This document shows, one piece after another, positions 1-7,410 of a stretch of DNA of 24,174 nt. This DNA is from RUG13615 sp040307715 (GTDB lineage: Bacteria > Bacillota > Clostridia > Peptostreptococcales > Anaerovoracaceae). The number at the start of each line of letters is the position of its first letter. The stretch's first letter is position 1. Location of the stretch: assembly GCA_040307715.1 (NCBI GenBank), contig JAWRJC010000102.1, positions 1 through 24,174 of the forward strand. Direction: 5' to 3'. The notes below the pieces were generated by a model. It made no database searches, was not told the origin of the DNA, and was given only the letters and a program-made list of their open reading frames with translations. Position numbers and translations under genes: made by a program.

Positions 1-135
1 TGTAAAAAGGAACTATACCATATTAGACAACGGGAACTGAAGATGCTCATTCTGACAGGCATGTATCCGCATGTGAACGTGTCCTGAAAGCAATGCAGGA
101 GCTGTCTGTGTTCACCGAATATGTGAGAATCGTCC
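1..135 (+). other. Upstream flank, possible 3' end of a preceding gene
   Basis: No complete gene is visible. One + frame is open from base 1 to a TGA at 85-87 (28 codons, ending HVNVS), and a terminator-like hairpin follows about 50 nt later. This would fit the tail of an upstream coding region. A second frame is also open from base 2 to a TGA at 38-40, so the choice is uncertain and no family is recognisable. Confidence 0.2.
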
Positions 136-166
136 ATCCGCAGAGTATCACTTGTGCGGATTTTTG
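136..166 (+). terminator. Intrinsic terminator (or attenuator) upstream of yhdT-panF
   Basis: The stem ATCCGCA (136-142) pairs with TGCGGAT (155-161). An inner AGT/ACT pairing shortens the loop, and the stem runs into a T-tract (161-165). It ends 32 nt before the yhdT start. It most simply terminates the upstream unit, but since no separate promoter is evident between it and yhdT it could also attenuate panF expression. Confidence 0.6.
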
Positions 167-197
167 TTTCCCAGTGGACGAAAGGAGAAATCGTTCG

Positions 198-464
198 ATG
201 ACGAGAGAAGAAAAGAATTTGCAGATCAGAAAGGAAGCGCGCGCAACGGCCGTGCTGTTTCTCATCTGCTTCCTGTGGCATGTGGGCTGCGCCTACCTGC
301 TTTCGGGAATTGACATCAAGGTGATGGGGCTGCCTCTGTGGTGGATCCTCAGTACACCGGGGGTATTCGTGATCGCGGTGGTTGGTGTTGTGATCCTTCT
401 GAAGAAGGTCTTTGTGAATTTCAGCCTCGATGATGAAGCTGAAGCGGCAGGAAAGGAGGCCTGA
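198..464 (+). CDS. yhdT: YhdT family small membrane protein (DUF997), PanF partner
   Basis: This is an 88-aa membrane protein with a charged N-terminus (about 1-14) and two predicted transmembrane segments, near residues 15-35 and 42-70. The second contains the PLWWILSTPGVF stretch. Small two-helix proteins of this family (YhdT/DUF997) are classically encoded directly before the pantothenate symporter PanF, and that is the case here: only 2 nt separate the two genes. The start at ATG 198 is chosen because AGGAG lies at 183-187 with 10-nt spacing. An upstream in-frame ATG at 93 would run translation through the terminator hairpin and has no good ribosome binding site. Its biochemical role is not established; a stabilising or accessory role for PanF is inferred from the linkage. 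Confidence 0.8.
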   Translation: MTREEKNLQIRKEARATAVLFLICFLWHVGCAYLLSGIDIKVMGLPLWWILSTPGVFVIAVVGVVILLKKVFVNFSLDDEAEAAGKEA

Positions 465-466
465 AG

Positions 467-2011
467 ATGGCAAGCAAACAGATCGCGATCTTAGGGATCC
501 TTATCGCTTATATGGCAGTCAATGCCATCATCGGTGTCTGGATGAGCCATCAGTCGGCCAAGCAGAACGCGTCCAGCGGATTCATCCAGAACTATTTCGT
601 AGGCGGCCGCACCATGGGCGGTATCGTCCTCGCCATGACGCTGATCGCAACCTATACAAGTGCCAGCTCGTTCCTGGGAGGACCGGGACTGGCGGCGAGC
701 TGGGGCCTGACCCAGTCCTGGGTCGCGGCGATCCAGATCGGTACGGCGTTCCTGACGCTCGGCGTGATCGGTAAAAAACTGGGACTCGTTTCCCGCCGCA
801 TCAAGGCAGTCACCATTTCGGATTATCTGAAAGCCAGATACAATTCCGATGCGGTCGTCATTCTCTGCAGCGTCATGCTCGTCGTGTTCTTCATCACACA
901 GATGATCGCGCAGTTCAAAGGCGGCGCCACACTCATTCAGACAGTAACAGGGCTTTCATATACGCACGCGCTGATCCTGTTCTCGGTGATCGTCATCGCC
1001 TACACCGCTTTCGGCGGATTCAAGGCGGTCGTTATCACCGATACGATCCAGGGCTTCATCATGGCCTGTGGTACATTCCTGCTCCTGTTCTTTGTCCTCC
1101 GCGCGGGCGGCGGCATGGAAAACATCATCGATTTCAACGCGGCCAACAATCCCGGCTGGGATCTGATCGGCAAAGGGGAGTTCGGAAAAGAGATCGGCGC
1201 ATTGCGCCCCGGTTATCTGATCTCCTTCTGGGTGCTCGTCGGTGTCGGCGTGCTTGGGCTTCCGCAGACCGCTGTCAGAAGCATGGGCTTCAAAGATACA
1301 GAGTCCCTGCATAAAGCGATGCTCTGGGGGACCGTTGTTGTCGGCATTCTCATGATCGGTATGCATTTTGCCGGTACGATGGCGCTTCCGCTGATTGGGG
1401 AAGAGCAGCTTGCCAATACCGACTCGGTCATCCCGTATGTCGTAAACAAATTCATGCCGACGTGGGCGGCAGGGCTGTTCCTGGCTGCGCCGCTGGCGGC
1501 TGTCATGTCGACGGTAGATTCGCTGCTGATCCTCGCTTCCGCTACGCTTCTCAAAAATCTGTTCGTGACATATATCGCGAAAGAAGGTGTTGTGCAGGCG
1601 GTCAAGGCAGACCAGTCCACTGAGATGACAGTCAGTGACAGCACCGAGAAAAAACTCAAGTACGGCAGCTTTGCACTGACTGTTGTGCTCGGGCTGATCG
1701 TCTTCGTGCTGGCGCTCAATCCGCCGTCGATCCTTGTCTGGATCAACCTGTTCGCGATGGGCGGTCTCGAGGCGACCTTCTTCTGGCCTCTGGTCGGCGG
1801 CCTGTACTGGAAAAGAGGAAACGCTGCCTGCTGCATCGCTTCGATCATCTGCGGCGTCGCGACATTCGTCTTCTTCAATCAGGTCAAGATCGCGCCGTTC
1901 GGGATCCATGAGATCGTGCTCGGTCTGCTCGTCGGCGGGATTGCCTACTTTGCGGTCGGTCTTCTGAACAAGAAGGAACCGGACCCGGAAATGCTCAGAA
2001 AGTGTTTCTAA
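467..2011 (+). CDS. panF: Sodium/pantothenate symporter
   Basis: This 514-aa polytopic membrane protein belongs to the sodium:solute symporter (SSS) family. About 13 hydrophobic segments are visible. The early YFVGGRTMGG and TYTSASSFLGGPG stretches and the STVDSLLILASA stretch in the central part are typical of the family and of its Na+-site helices. PanF imports pantothenate with Na+ to feed coenzyme A synthesis. SSS members are hard to separate by substrate, but the immediately preceding yhdT gene argues strongly for PanF. AAGGAGG (451-457) sits 9 nt before the ATG. The length is slightly above the E. coli protein (about 480 aa), with the extra length mainly in a hydrophilic loop near residues 375-400 and the C-terminal tail. 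A strong terminator follows the stop. Confidence 0.88.
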   Translation: MASKQIAILGILIAYMAVNAIIGVWMSHQSAKQNASSGFIQNYFVGGRTMGGIVLAMTLIATYTSASSFLGGPGLAASWGLTQSWVAAIQIGTAFLTLGVIGKKLGLVSRRIKAVTISDYLKARYNSDAVVILCSVMLVVFFITQMIAQFKGGATLIQTVTGLSYTHALILFSVIVIAYTAFGGFKAVVITDTIQGFIMACGTFLLLFFVLRAGGGMENIIDFNAANNPGWDLIGKGEFGKEIGALRPGYLISFWVLVGVGVLGLPQTAVRSMGFKDTESLHKAMLWGTVVVGILMIGMHFAGTMALPLIGEEQLANTDSVIPYVVNKFMPTWAAGLFLAAPLAAVMSTVDSLLILASATLLKNLFVTYIAKEGVVQAVKADQSTEMTVSDSTEKKLKYGSFALTVVLGLIVFVLALNPPSILVWINLFAMGGLEATFFWPLVGGLYWKRGNAACCIASIICGVATFVFFNQVKIAPFGIHEIVLGLLVGGIAYFAVGLLNKKEPDPEMLRKCF

Positions 2012-2027
2012 TACGATAACGTGTCAC

Positions 2028-2065
2028 GCGGCTCCATCGTACACAACGGTGGGGCCGCATCTTTT
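2028..2065 (+). terminator. Strong intrinsic terminator of yhdT-panF
   Basis: A 13-bp stem (2028-2040 with 2046-2058, including two G-T wobbles) closes a 5-nt loop and is followed by ATCTTTT. It lies 16 nt after the panF stop. Confidence 0.85.
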
Positions 2066-2082
2066 GTAAGCGGGAGAACATG

Positions 2083-3039
2083 ATGGACAGAGAACGATTT
2101 GACCCGGATGTTTATGAATTCTACCGGGCGGCACTGGAAGGCCCGGGGTTTGAAGTGTCTTTCCGGATGGAAGACCTGCCGCTTCTGCGTGCAGATGAGA
2201 TTTCCCGGCACCTTATGAGCACGGAGCCGTATGAGGTGTCTGCGAAGAAGGATGTGTTCATCGAGCGCGGCGGTCTGCCGCCGCTGCCCGTGCGTGTCTA
2301 TGTGCCCGAAAGTGCAGCCTCATCGGATGTACCGGTTCCTGTTTTGCTGTATTTTCACGGCGGCGGATTCATCATGGGCAGTATCGAAGACCACGATCCG
2401 CTCTGCGGAAAACTCGCGGATGCCTGCGGGGCTGTGGTCATCGCCGTGGAGTACCGGCTTGCGCCGGAAGATCCGTTCCCGGCCTGTATCGAGGATGCAG
2501 TGTGTGCGGCGGAATGGGCGGCTTCGCATGCGGGGGAATACGGCGGGGATCCTCACAGGCTGATGGCAGGCGGAGACAGTTCCGGCGCGACGATCAGCAC
2601 CGCGCTGGCATTGCTCGCAAGAGACGGGGAGGCCCCCGCTTTGTCAAGGCTCATTCTGTTTTACGGCACATACGGCTGTGTTGATATAGAGGACTCCGCC
2701 TCGGCGCAGATGTTCGGACAGGGCGGATACGTGCTGCCGGTCAGCGCCATGCAGACAATGATCGGGCTCTATGTGCCTGACGGGACGGATCCGTCTGACA
2801 GCAGGCTCAACCCCGGTAAGGCGGAGGACCTTGGCGGTCTGCCGCCGGCGATCGTCGTGACGGCTGAGTTCGACCCGCTCAGAGATGACGGGGAGGCGTT
2901 TGCGGAACGCCTTGCGGCCAGCGGCAATGATGTCACCTGTATCCGCATGGACGGTATGATGCATGGATTTGTGGTATATTGGCAGAGGTTCCGGCGGGCA
3001 GAAGAACTGCTGGACCGCATCGGAACGATGGTCCGCTGA
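2083..3039 (+). CDS. Alpha/beta hydrolase, hormone-sensitive lipase (family IV) type esterase
   Basis: This 318-aa cytosolic enzyme (no signal peptide) has all the hallmarks of the HSL/family IV carboxylesterases (alpha/beta hydrolase fold 3). The oxyanion-hole motif HGGGF starts at H92. The nucleophile motif GDSSG has Ser166, and the acid in DPLRDDG is Asp264. The catalytic His294 lies in MMHGF. The YRLAPEDPFPAC stretch after the second strand is also characteristic. It should hydrolyse short or medium acyl esters; the natural substrate is unknown. GGGAG at 2072-2076 is 6 nt from ATG 2083 and only 3 nt from an adjacent ATG at 2080, so 2083 is preferred. No promoter is obvious between the panF terminator and the start, so transcription may come from readthrough or a promoter inside panF. 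The next gene begins 27 nt downstream and is probably co-transcribed. Confidence 0.85.
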   Translation: MDRERFDPDVYEFYRAALEGPGFEVSFRMEDLPLLRADEISRHLMSTEPYEVSAKKDVFIERGGLPPLPVRVYVPESAASSDVPVPVLLYFHGGGFIMGSIEDHDPLCGKLADACGAVVIAVEYRLAPEDPFPACIEDAVCAAEWAASHAGEYGGDPHRLMAGGDSSGATISTALALLARDGEAPALSRLILFYGTYGCVDIEDSASAQMFGQGGYVLPVSAMQTMIGLYVPDGTDPSDSRLNPGKAEDLGGLPPAIVVTAEFDPLRDDGEAFAERLAASGNDVTCIRMDGMMHGFVVYWQRFRRAEELLDRIGTMVR

Positions 3040-3066
3040 CAGGTTTGACACGGGCACAGGAAACAT

Positions 3067-4335
3067 ATGAAACCAGTTGAAGCAGAGAAGCAAAAACAGA
3101 TTTTCGAAGACGCCTGCCTTTACGATGTCATCATCGTTGGCGCCGGCGCAGCAGGCCTGATGTGCGCGGCGTCGCCTGCCTGGCGTGCCGGCGGAAAACG
3201 GCTGATCCTCGAAAGCGGAAAACGCCCCGGCCTCAAGCTTTTGATGAGCGGCGGCGGACATTGTAATATCACGCATGAAGGGAGTATGCGCGATCTTCTT
3301 CCTGCTTACGGACCTGCGGGCAAGACGCTGCGGGCATGCCTTTACAAGTACGGTAATCTTGACAGCAAGGCCTTTCTGGAAAGGGCGGGCGTACCGCTGT
3401 ATGCGGATGAAACAGGGCGGGTGCTGCCGGTTTCCATGAAAGCGCAGGATGTGCTGGATGCGTATCTTGCGGCTGTGCAAAAGAACGGTTTCGCGTTCCG
3501 GTACGGGCAGAAAGCGCATGCGGTCTCTGTTTCGCTCTGCGGGGGAACGTTTGACGGAAATGCCCAAAATATACAAGAAGAAACTTATTGTATACATACA
3601 GAATCGCAGGTCTTCAGGTGCAGGACGCTGATCCTCGCGACAGGGGGATGCTCCTATCCTGCGACCGGTTCAGACGGGTCCATGTTCCGGACATTGCAGC
3701 GGGATCTTGCGGTCGCTGTGACACCGCTTGCGCCGGCGCTGGTCCCCGTGATACCGGAGGCGTACCCTTATGCTGATCTTGCCGGGATCACGCTGCCGCG
3801 GGTGCGGGTCAGCATTCATCGGGAAGGCCGGAAGAGCATTCATAAAGAAGGGGCGCTCCTGTTCACCCACACATCGTTTTCCGGACCCTGCGCACTGGAT
3901 ATCTCCGGCCATGCCGTCCCTGGCAGCCGGATCGCGCTCAACTACCTTTATCCGATGGCTTTTGATGAGGCATATGCCGCGGTCCGGGCGCAGGGCATGA
4001 GGACTGGGAAAGCGGTGGCGGAAGCTTTTTCGCTGCCAAAACGGCTGGCGTCTCTGCTGGTGCAGCGTGCGGCCGATTCTCCGAAAAAGCTGGCGCGTCT
4101 TCTCACAGAAGATACGTTCCCGGTTGCCGGCACGGAAGGGTTCCGCACCGCGATGGTCACGAAGGGTGGGGTCTGTCTGTCAGAGGTCGACAGCAAAACG
4201 ATGGCGCTTAAGAACCATTCGCAGATCTATGTCATAGGGGAAGCTCTGGATGCGGACGGCATCAGCGGTGGTTACAATCTGCAGCTCTGCTGGTCAACTG
4301 CGCAGGCTGCCGCTTATGCAGCGGCAGAGGATTGA
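3067..4335 (+). CDS. BaiN/HI0933-family NAD(P)/FAD-dependent oxidoreductase
   Basis: This 422-aa flavoprotein has an N-terminal Rossmann motif (YDVIIVGAGAAG, residues 19-30), a second family motif SGGGHCNIT at 61-69, and the C-terminal GEALDADGISGGYNLQ signature of the HI0933/BaiN family. Members are widespread flavoproteins. BaiN was proposed to act in bile-acid dehydroxylation, but most relatives have no proven reaction, so no substrate should be assumed here. The protein starts about 18 residues before the Rossmann strand, slightly longer than usual, and only a weak AGG (3058-3060) precedes ATG 3067. The region just after the Rossmann motif (CAASPAWRAGGKRLILES) and the His in GGGHCN (usually Arg in relatives I recall) depart from the family consensus. 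An AT-richer stretch lies around 3555-3610. No terminator is obvious after the stop. Confidence 0.82.
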   Translation: MKPVEAEKQKQIFEDACLYDVIIVGAGAAGLMCAASPAWRAGGKRLILESGKRPGLKLLMSGGGHCNITHEGSMRDLLPAYGPAGKTLRACLYKYGNLDSKAFLERAGVPLYADETGRVLPVSMKAQDVLDAYLAAVQKNGFAFRYGQKAHAVSVSLCGGTFDGNAQNIQEETYCIHTESQVFRCRTLILATGGCSYPATGSDGSMFRTLQRDLAVAVTPLAPALVPVIPEAYPYADLAGITLPRVRVSIHREGRKSIHKEGALLFTHTSFSGPCALDISGHAVPGSRIALNYLYPMAFDEAYAAVRAQGMRTGKAVAEAFSLPKRLASLLVQRAADSPKKLARLLTEDTFPVAGTEGFRTAMVTKGGVCLSEVDSKTMALKNHSQIYVIGEALDADGISGGYNLQLCWSTAQAAAYAAAED

Positions 4336-4390
4336 CAGATCTGCCCGGCGCTGTTCCTGTGGATGCGATTCCTGCCCGGGGATAAGCAGT

Positions 4391-4419
4391 TTGAAATATA
4401 CACAGAAAAAGTATATACT
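4391..4419 (+). promoter_or_regulatory. Sigma-A-type promoter for trxA
   Basis: A TTGAAA box (4391-4396) and TATACT box (4414-4419) are separated by exactly 17 nt in a locally AT-rich stretch. The predicted transcript would start near 4426, giving a leader of about 80 nt before trxA. Confidence 0.7.
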
Positions 4420-4506
4420 GATTGCGAACTTGTCAGTATTATCCAAGCGCATCCTGATGCCCCCTGACGCATCATGGATTGAAATCTTCCGGGAAAGGAG
4501 TAGGCG

Positions 4507-4815
4507 ATGGCAACGGTCAAAATCACGAAAGATAATTTTGAAACAGCAGTCCTGCAGGCGGCAAAGCCCGTTCTTGTAGATTTCTGGGCAGTCTGGTGCG
4601 GGCCGTGCCAGATGGTGGGGCCCATCCTCGAGGAAATCTCGGACGAACGCGACGATCTGATCGTCGGCAAGGTCAACGTAGACGAGGAGCAGGAACTTGC
4701 GGCGCAGTTCGGTGTGATGAGCATCCCGACCATGATCCTCTTCAAAGGCGGCGAGGCAGCCGGCAAGATCGTCGGTGCGATGCCCAAAGAGGAAATCCTG
4801 AAGATCCTGGGGTGA
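4507..4815 (+). CDS. trxA: Thioredoxin
   Basis: This is a 102-aa classic thioredoxin, the full family length. The redox motif WCGPC spans residues 30-34, with Cys31 and Cys34 as the active thiols. The conserved cis-proline is Pro74 in SIPTMILFKGG, and the buried Asp of VDFWA is also present. It reduces protein disulfides in the cytosol, normally recharged by thioredoxin reductase, which is not in this window. AAGGAG (4495-4500) lies 6 nt before the ATG. It appears to be a single-gene unit with its own promoter and a weak downstream hairpin. The thioredoxin assignment is firm; whether it is the main or an accessory thioredoxin cannot be told. Confidence 0.95.
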   Translation: MATVKITKDNFETAVLQAAKPVLVDFWAVWCGPCQMVGPILEEISDERDDLIVGKVNVDEEQELAAQFGVMSIPTMILFKGGEAAGKIVGAMPKEEILKILG

Positions 4816-4823
4816 CAGCCGCG

Positions 4824-4838
4824 TGCCGCGAAGCGGCA
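4824..4838 (+). terminator. GC-rich hairpin after trxA, weak terminator candidate
   Basis: TGCCGC and GCGGCA pair around a GAA loop 8 nt after the trxA stop. Only a short T-run (4848-4850) occurs 9 nt further on, so termination would be inefficient or the hairpin may only stabilise the 3' end. Confidence 0.3.
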
Positions 4839-4848
4839 GCCCGCTGAT

Positions 4849-4877
4849 TTGACTTGAGGAGCGGGATAGTGTAAACT
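4849..4877 (+). promoter_or_regulatory. Sigma-A-type promoter for the repeat/C39 protein gene
   Basis: TTGACT (4849-4854) and TAAACT (4872-4877) are separated by 17 nt. Transcription would begin near 4884, leaving a leader of about 110 nt. Confidence 0.65.
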
Positions 4878-4901
4878 TTAAAAGAACTGGTCCATTTGTT
4901 C

Positions 4902-4926
4902 GCTGTTTTTGTATGTCAAAAGCAGC
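4902..4926 (+). other. Hairpin in the 5' leader of the repeat/C39 protein gene
   Basis: A 10-bp stem (4902-4911 with 4917-4926, one G-T pair) encloses the 5-nt loop TATGT. A T7 run follows at 4940-4946 but is separated from the stem by about 14 nt, so this is not a standard terminator. It could influence translation or mRNA stability. Confidence 0.4.
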
Positions 4927-4995
4927 TGCAAACGGCCGGTTTTTTTATGGATCGGACGCGCTGCGGCCGGGAAGGAGTACGACAGCCAGTTGGGA

Positions 4996-7260
4996 ATGAG
5001 TGCCTTAAAAAAGCATAGCGGCAAACGAAAAGCGGCGATCCTGCTGTTGATAGGATGCCTGCTTTTGTTACTCTCAATGCCTGTCGGCGCAGTGACTTCT
5101 TCCTTTACGGTCTCAGGAGCCAACCATCCGGTGACGCTGGCACAGGGGCAGTCCTTCAGCATTACCGGCACCGTCACATCGGCAGCGGAACTGAAGACCG
5201 TGACGGTCGGCGTCGTCAGCGACGCGACCGGAAAATGGGTCGATACGGCGACCTATGCGGCTTCTCCCAATGCGAAGACATTCGATATCGCAGCGGCGGA
5301 TGAATCGGTCCGTTTCGGCAGCCTGCCGGCGGGGACGTATACCTACCGGATCGCGGTGAAGGACGCGAACGGCACATCCAAGTATCTGATGAAAGAGCCG
5401 TTCACCGTAACGGGATCCGGCGGTTCTTCGGCTGCGTCCTCTTCGCTGACGCTCAGCGGCGCGAATTACCCGACATCCCTCGTGCAGGGGGGCTCTTTTG
5501 CTGTTGCAGGTACGATCACATCAGCTGTCACGATCAGGACCGTGACAGTCGGCGTTGTCAGTGACGCGACCGGCAAATGGGTGAGCAGTGCGACATACAG
5601 CAACAGCAATGTGAATGCAAAATCCTTTAACGTAACTTCCGCGGATGCTTCGATCCAGTTCGGCAGTCTGCCGGCAGGATCGTATTCCTACCGGATCGCC
5701 GCCAAAGACGCGAACGGGACATCGAAATACCTGCTCAATAAACCGTTCACCGTGACGGCATCGTCAGACACCGGTCAGACGGCGTCCTTCTCGATTTCCG
5801 GAGAGACGTATCCCGTATCCCTGAAGCAGGGGCAGTCCTTCAGTCTGAAAGGGACGGTCACTTCTGCTGCGCTCATCAGGACGGTCACGGTCGGTGTCGT
5901 CAGCGACGCGACCGGAAAGTGGGTGAGCGGCGCAACGTACAGCAACAGCAATGTCAATGCGAAGACGTTCAATGTTGCGGATGCGGATGCGGATGTGAAT
6001 TTCGGAAGTCTGCCCGCAGGGACCTATACCTACCGGATCGCGGTGAAGGATGCGAACGGGAAGTCGGCATATGTCCTGAAAAAAGCATTCAGCGTGACAG
6101 CGGGGTCGTCGTTCTCGATCGCAGGCGCGGCCTATCCGGCATCTCTGAAACAGGGGCAGTCTTTCAGCATCAGCGGCACCGTCACATCGGCCGTGGAACT
6201 GAAGACCGTGACGGTCGGCGTCGTCAGCGATGCGACCGGAAAATGGGTCGATACAGCGACCTATGCAGCTTCTCCCAATGCGAAGACATTCGATGTTGCG
6301 GCAGCGGATCCGTACATCGTTTTCGGCAGTCTGCCCGCGGGCAGTTATACCTACCGGATCGCGGTGAAGGATGCGAACGGTACGTCGGCGTATGTCCTGA
6401 AAAAGGCATTCACGGTGACAGCGTCCGGTTCTTCCTCTGCTTTTACCATTTCCGGCGCCAACTATCCGACGACGCTTTCGCAGGGCGGTTCCTATTCCCT
6501 GAAAGGCAAGGTGACATCCGTCCTGACGCTGGACTGCGTGACAGTCGGCGTTGTCAGTGACGCGACCGGCAAGTGGGTCAGCGGAGCGACGTACAAGACT
6601 TCGAATATCCGGTCGAAGACATTTGATATCGCGACCGCGGACCCGCATATCTCTTTCGGCAGCCTGCCGGCCGGCACGTACACCTACCGGGTCGCGGCAC
6701 GCGATACGAGCGGCACGACGCAGTATGTCCTGAAAAAGCCGTTCACGGTCACGGCGGTATCCGGCACAGCCGGCGCAACGATCCTTCCGTATAATGCGGC
6801 GCTGATCAAAGCGATCGGCAAGCAACCATATTCGGGACCGTGCGGGATCTATTCGATGGCGTATGCGAGGGCGGTCATCGACGGCGCGTTTCCGCTCAAC
6901 GGATACGACTCCTACCAGGCACGCATCATCAAAGAGTACGGTCTGGGCAGCAGTTATGCCTACTGGAGCAGAGCCGGCGGGACGCTGACCAAATACTCCA
7001 CGGAAAGCAGTCTTTATAAAGCGGCCTTCAGCCAGATCGCGGCGGGCAAGCCCTGCATCATCAACTGCTACAACCCGCAGACAGGCAACAATCATTTTGT
7101 GCTCGCCATCGGGTATGTGAAGGGTACGACCAAAACGAATGTGTCTCTGAACAGTTTCATCGTGCTTGATCCCGCGACAGGGACGCAGCGGCTGATGAGC
7201 GGGACCGGCTATCAGACGCCGGTGAATTCCCCGTACGGACCGGAGCTGGTGACTTTCTGA
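4996..7260 (+). CDS. Secreted protein with five Ig-like repeats and a C-terminal C39-like cysteine peptidase domain
   Basis: The protein is about 754 aa. A signal peptide is clear: basic residues up to about 12, a Leu/Ile-rich core at 13-28, and likely cleavage after VGA (residue 32). Five homologous domains of about 105 aa follow, starting near residues 36, 149, 265, 373 and 482. Each holds the block TVGVVSDATGKWV and ends with FGSLPAG..Y.YR. The C-terminal domain (about 590-754) looks like a papain-fold C39_2-type peptidase, with Cys616 in SGPCGIYSMAYA, His700 in NNHFVLAIGY and Asp725 in VLDPATG. No LPXTG or transmembrane anchor follows, so it is probably secreted or held non-covalently by the repeats. 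A role in cleaving peptides or surface proteins is inferred. The start is uncertain: AAGGAG (4972-4977) is 18 nt from ATG 4996 but 12 nt from an in-frame TTG at 4990, which may be the true start. It forms a single-gene unit between a promoter and a strong terminator. Confidence 0.82.
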   Translation: MSALKKHSGKRKAAILLLIGCLLLLLSMPVGAVTSSFTVSGANHPVTLAQGQSFSITGTVTSAAELKTVTVGVVSDATGKWVDTATYAASPNAKTFDIAAADESVRFGSLPAGTYTYRIAVKDANGTSKYLMKEPFTVTGSGGSSAASSSLTLSGANYPTSLVQGGSFAVAGTITSAVTIRTVTVGVVSDATGKWVSSATYSNSNVNAKSFNVTSADASIQFGSLPAGSYSYRIAAKDANGTSKYLLNKPFTVTASSDTGQTASFSISGETYPVSLKQGQSFSLKGTVTSAALIRTVTVGVVSDATGKWVSGATYSNSNVNAKTFNVADADADVNFGSLPAGTYTYRIAVKDANGKSAYVLKKAFSVTAGSSFSIAGAAYPASLKQGQSFSISGTVTSAVELKTVTVGVVSDATGKWVDTATYAASPNAKTFDVAAADPYIVFGSLPAGSYTYRIAVKDANGTSAYVLKKAFTVTASGSSSAFTISGANYPTTLSQGGSYSLKGKVTSVLTLDCVTVGVVSDATGKWVSGATYKTSNIRSKTFDIATADPHISFGSLPAGTYTYRVAARDTSGTTQYVLKKPFTVTAVSGTAGATILPYNAALIKAIGKQPYSGPCGIYSMAYARAVIDGAFPLNGYDSYQARIIKEYGLGSSYAYWSRAGGTLTKYSTESSLYKAAFSQIAAGKPCIINCYNPQTGNNHFVLAIGYVKGTTKTNVSLNSFIVLDPATGTQRLMSGTGYQTPVNSPYGPELVTF
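5101..6768 (+). repeat. Five tandem Ig-like repeats (about 320-345 bp each)
   Basis: Repeat starts lie near 5101, 5440, 5788, 6112 and 6436. All units share the block encoding TVGVVSDATGKWV and the closing FGSLPAG. Units 1 and 4 share the VDTATYAASPNAKTF version, while units 2 and 3 share a SNSNVNAK version, so the array has a history of non-adjacent copying. Confidence 0.9.
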
Positions 7261-7281
7261 AATCTCGTTTAGTGAGCACGG

Positions 7282-7319
7282 ATGCGGCGCGGCAGAACCT
7301 GCGCCGCGTTTTTGTTTTT
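7282..7319 (+). terminator. Intrinsic terminator after the repeat/C39 protein gene
   Basis: GCGGCGC (7284-7290) pairs with GCGCCGC (7301-7307), extended by an inner GG/CC and by an outer T-G and A-T pair. The stem is followed by TTTTTGTTTTT (7309-7319). Confidence 0.9.
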
Positions 7320-7342
7320 GTCGTACAGGGCGGGTGAAGATA

Positions 7343-7365
7343 TGGTATAATAATGCTACTATAAT
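7343..7365 (+). promoter_or_regulatory. Promoter region of the pyrH-polC operon with two TATAAT boxes
   Basis: A consensus TATAAT at 7346-7351 is preceded by TGG at 7343-7345, making an extended -10. A second perfect TATAAT follows at 7360-7365, 14 bp downstream. No good -35 box is seen at 17 bp for either, which fits reliance on the extended -10 for the first. Predicted transcripts start near 7358 and 7372. Confidence 0.65.
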
Positions 7366-7410
7366 CGGACGCATATGGCGTCTTCGTAGTTGACGGACAA
7401 GGAGAGATCC

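Noticed and set aside
4363..4467. Possible 34-aa small ORF between the flavoprotein and trxA
   Set aside because: It has no ribosome binding site and overlaps the predicted trxA promoter, so it is more likely spacer.
5101..6768. Mobile element or duplication of whole genes
   Set aside because: The repeats lie within one open frame and encode homologous protein domains; no terminal inverted repeats or transposase were seen.
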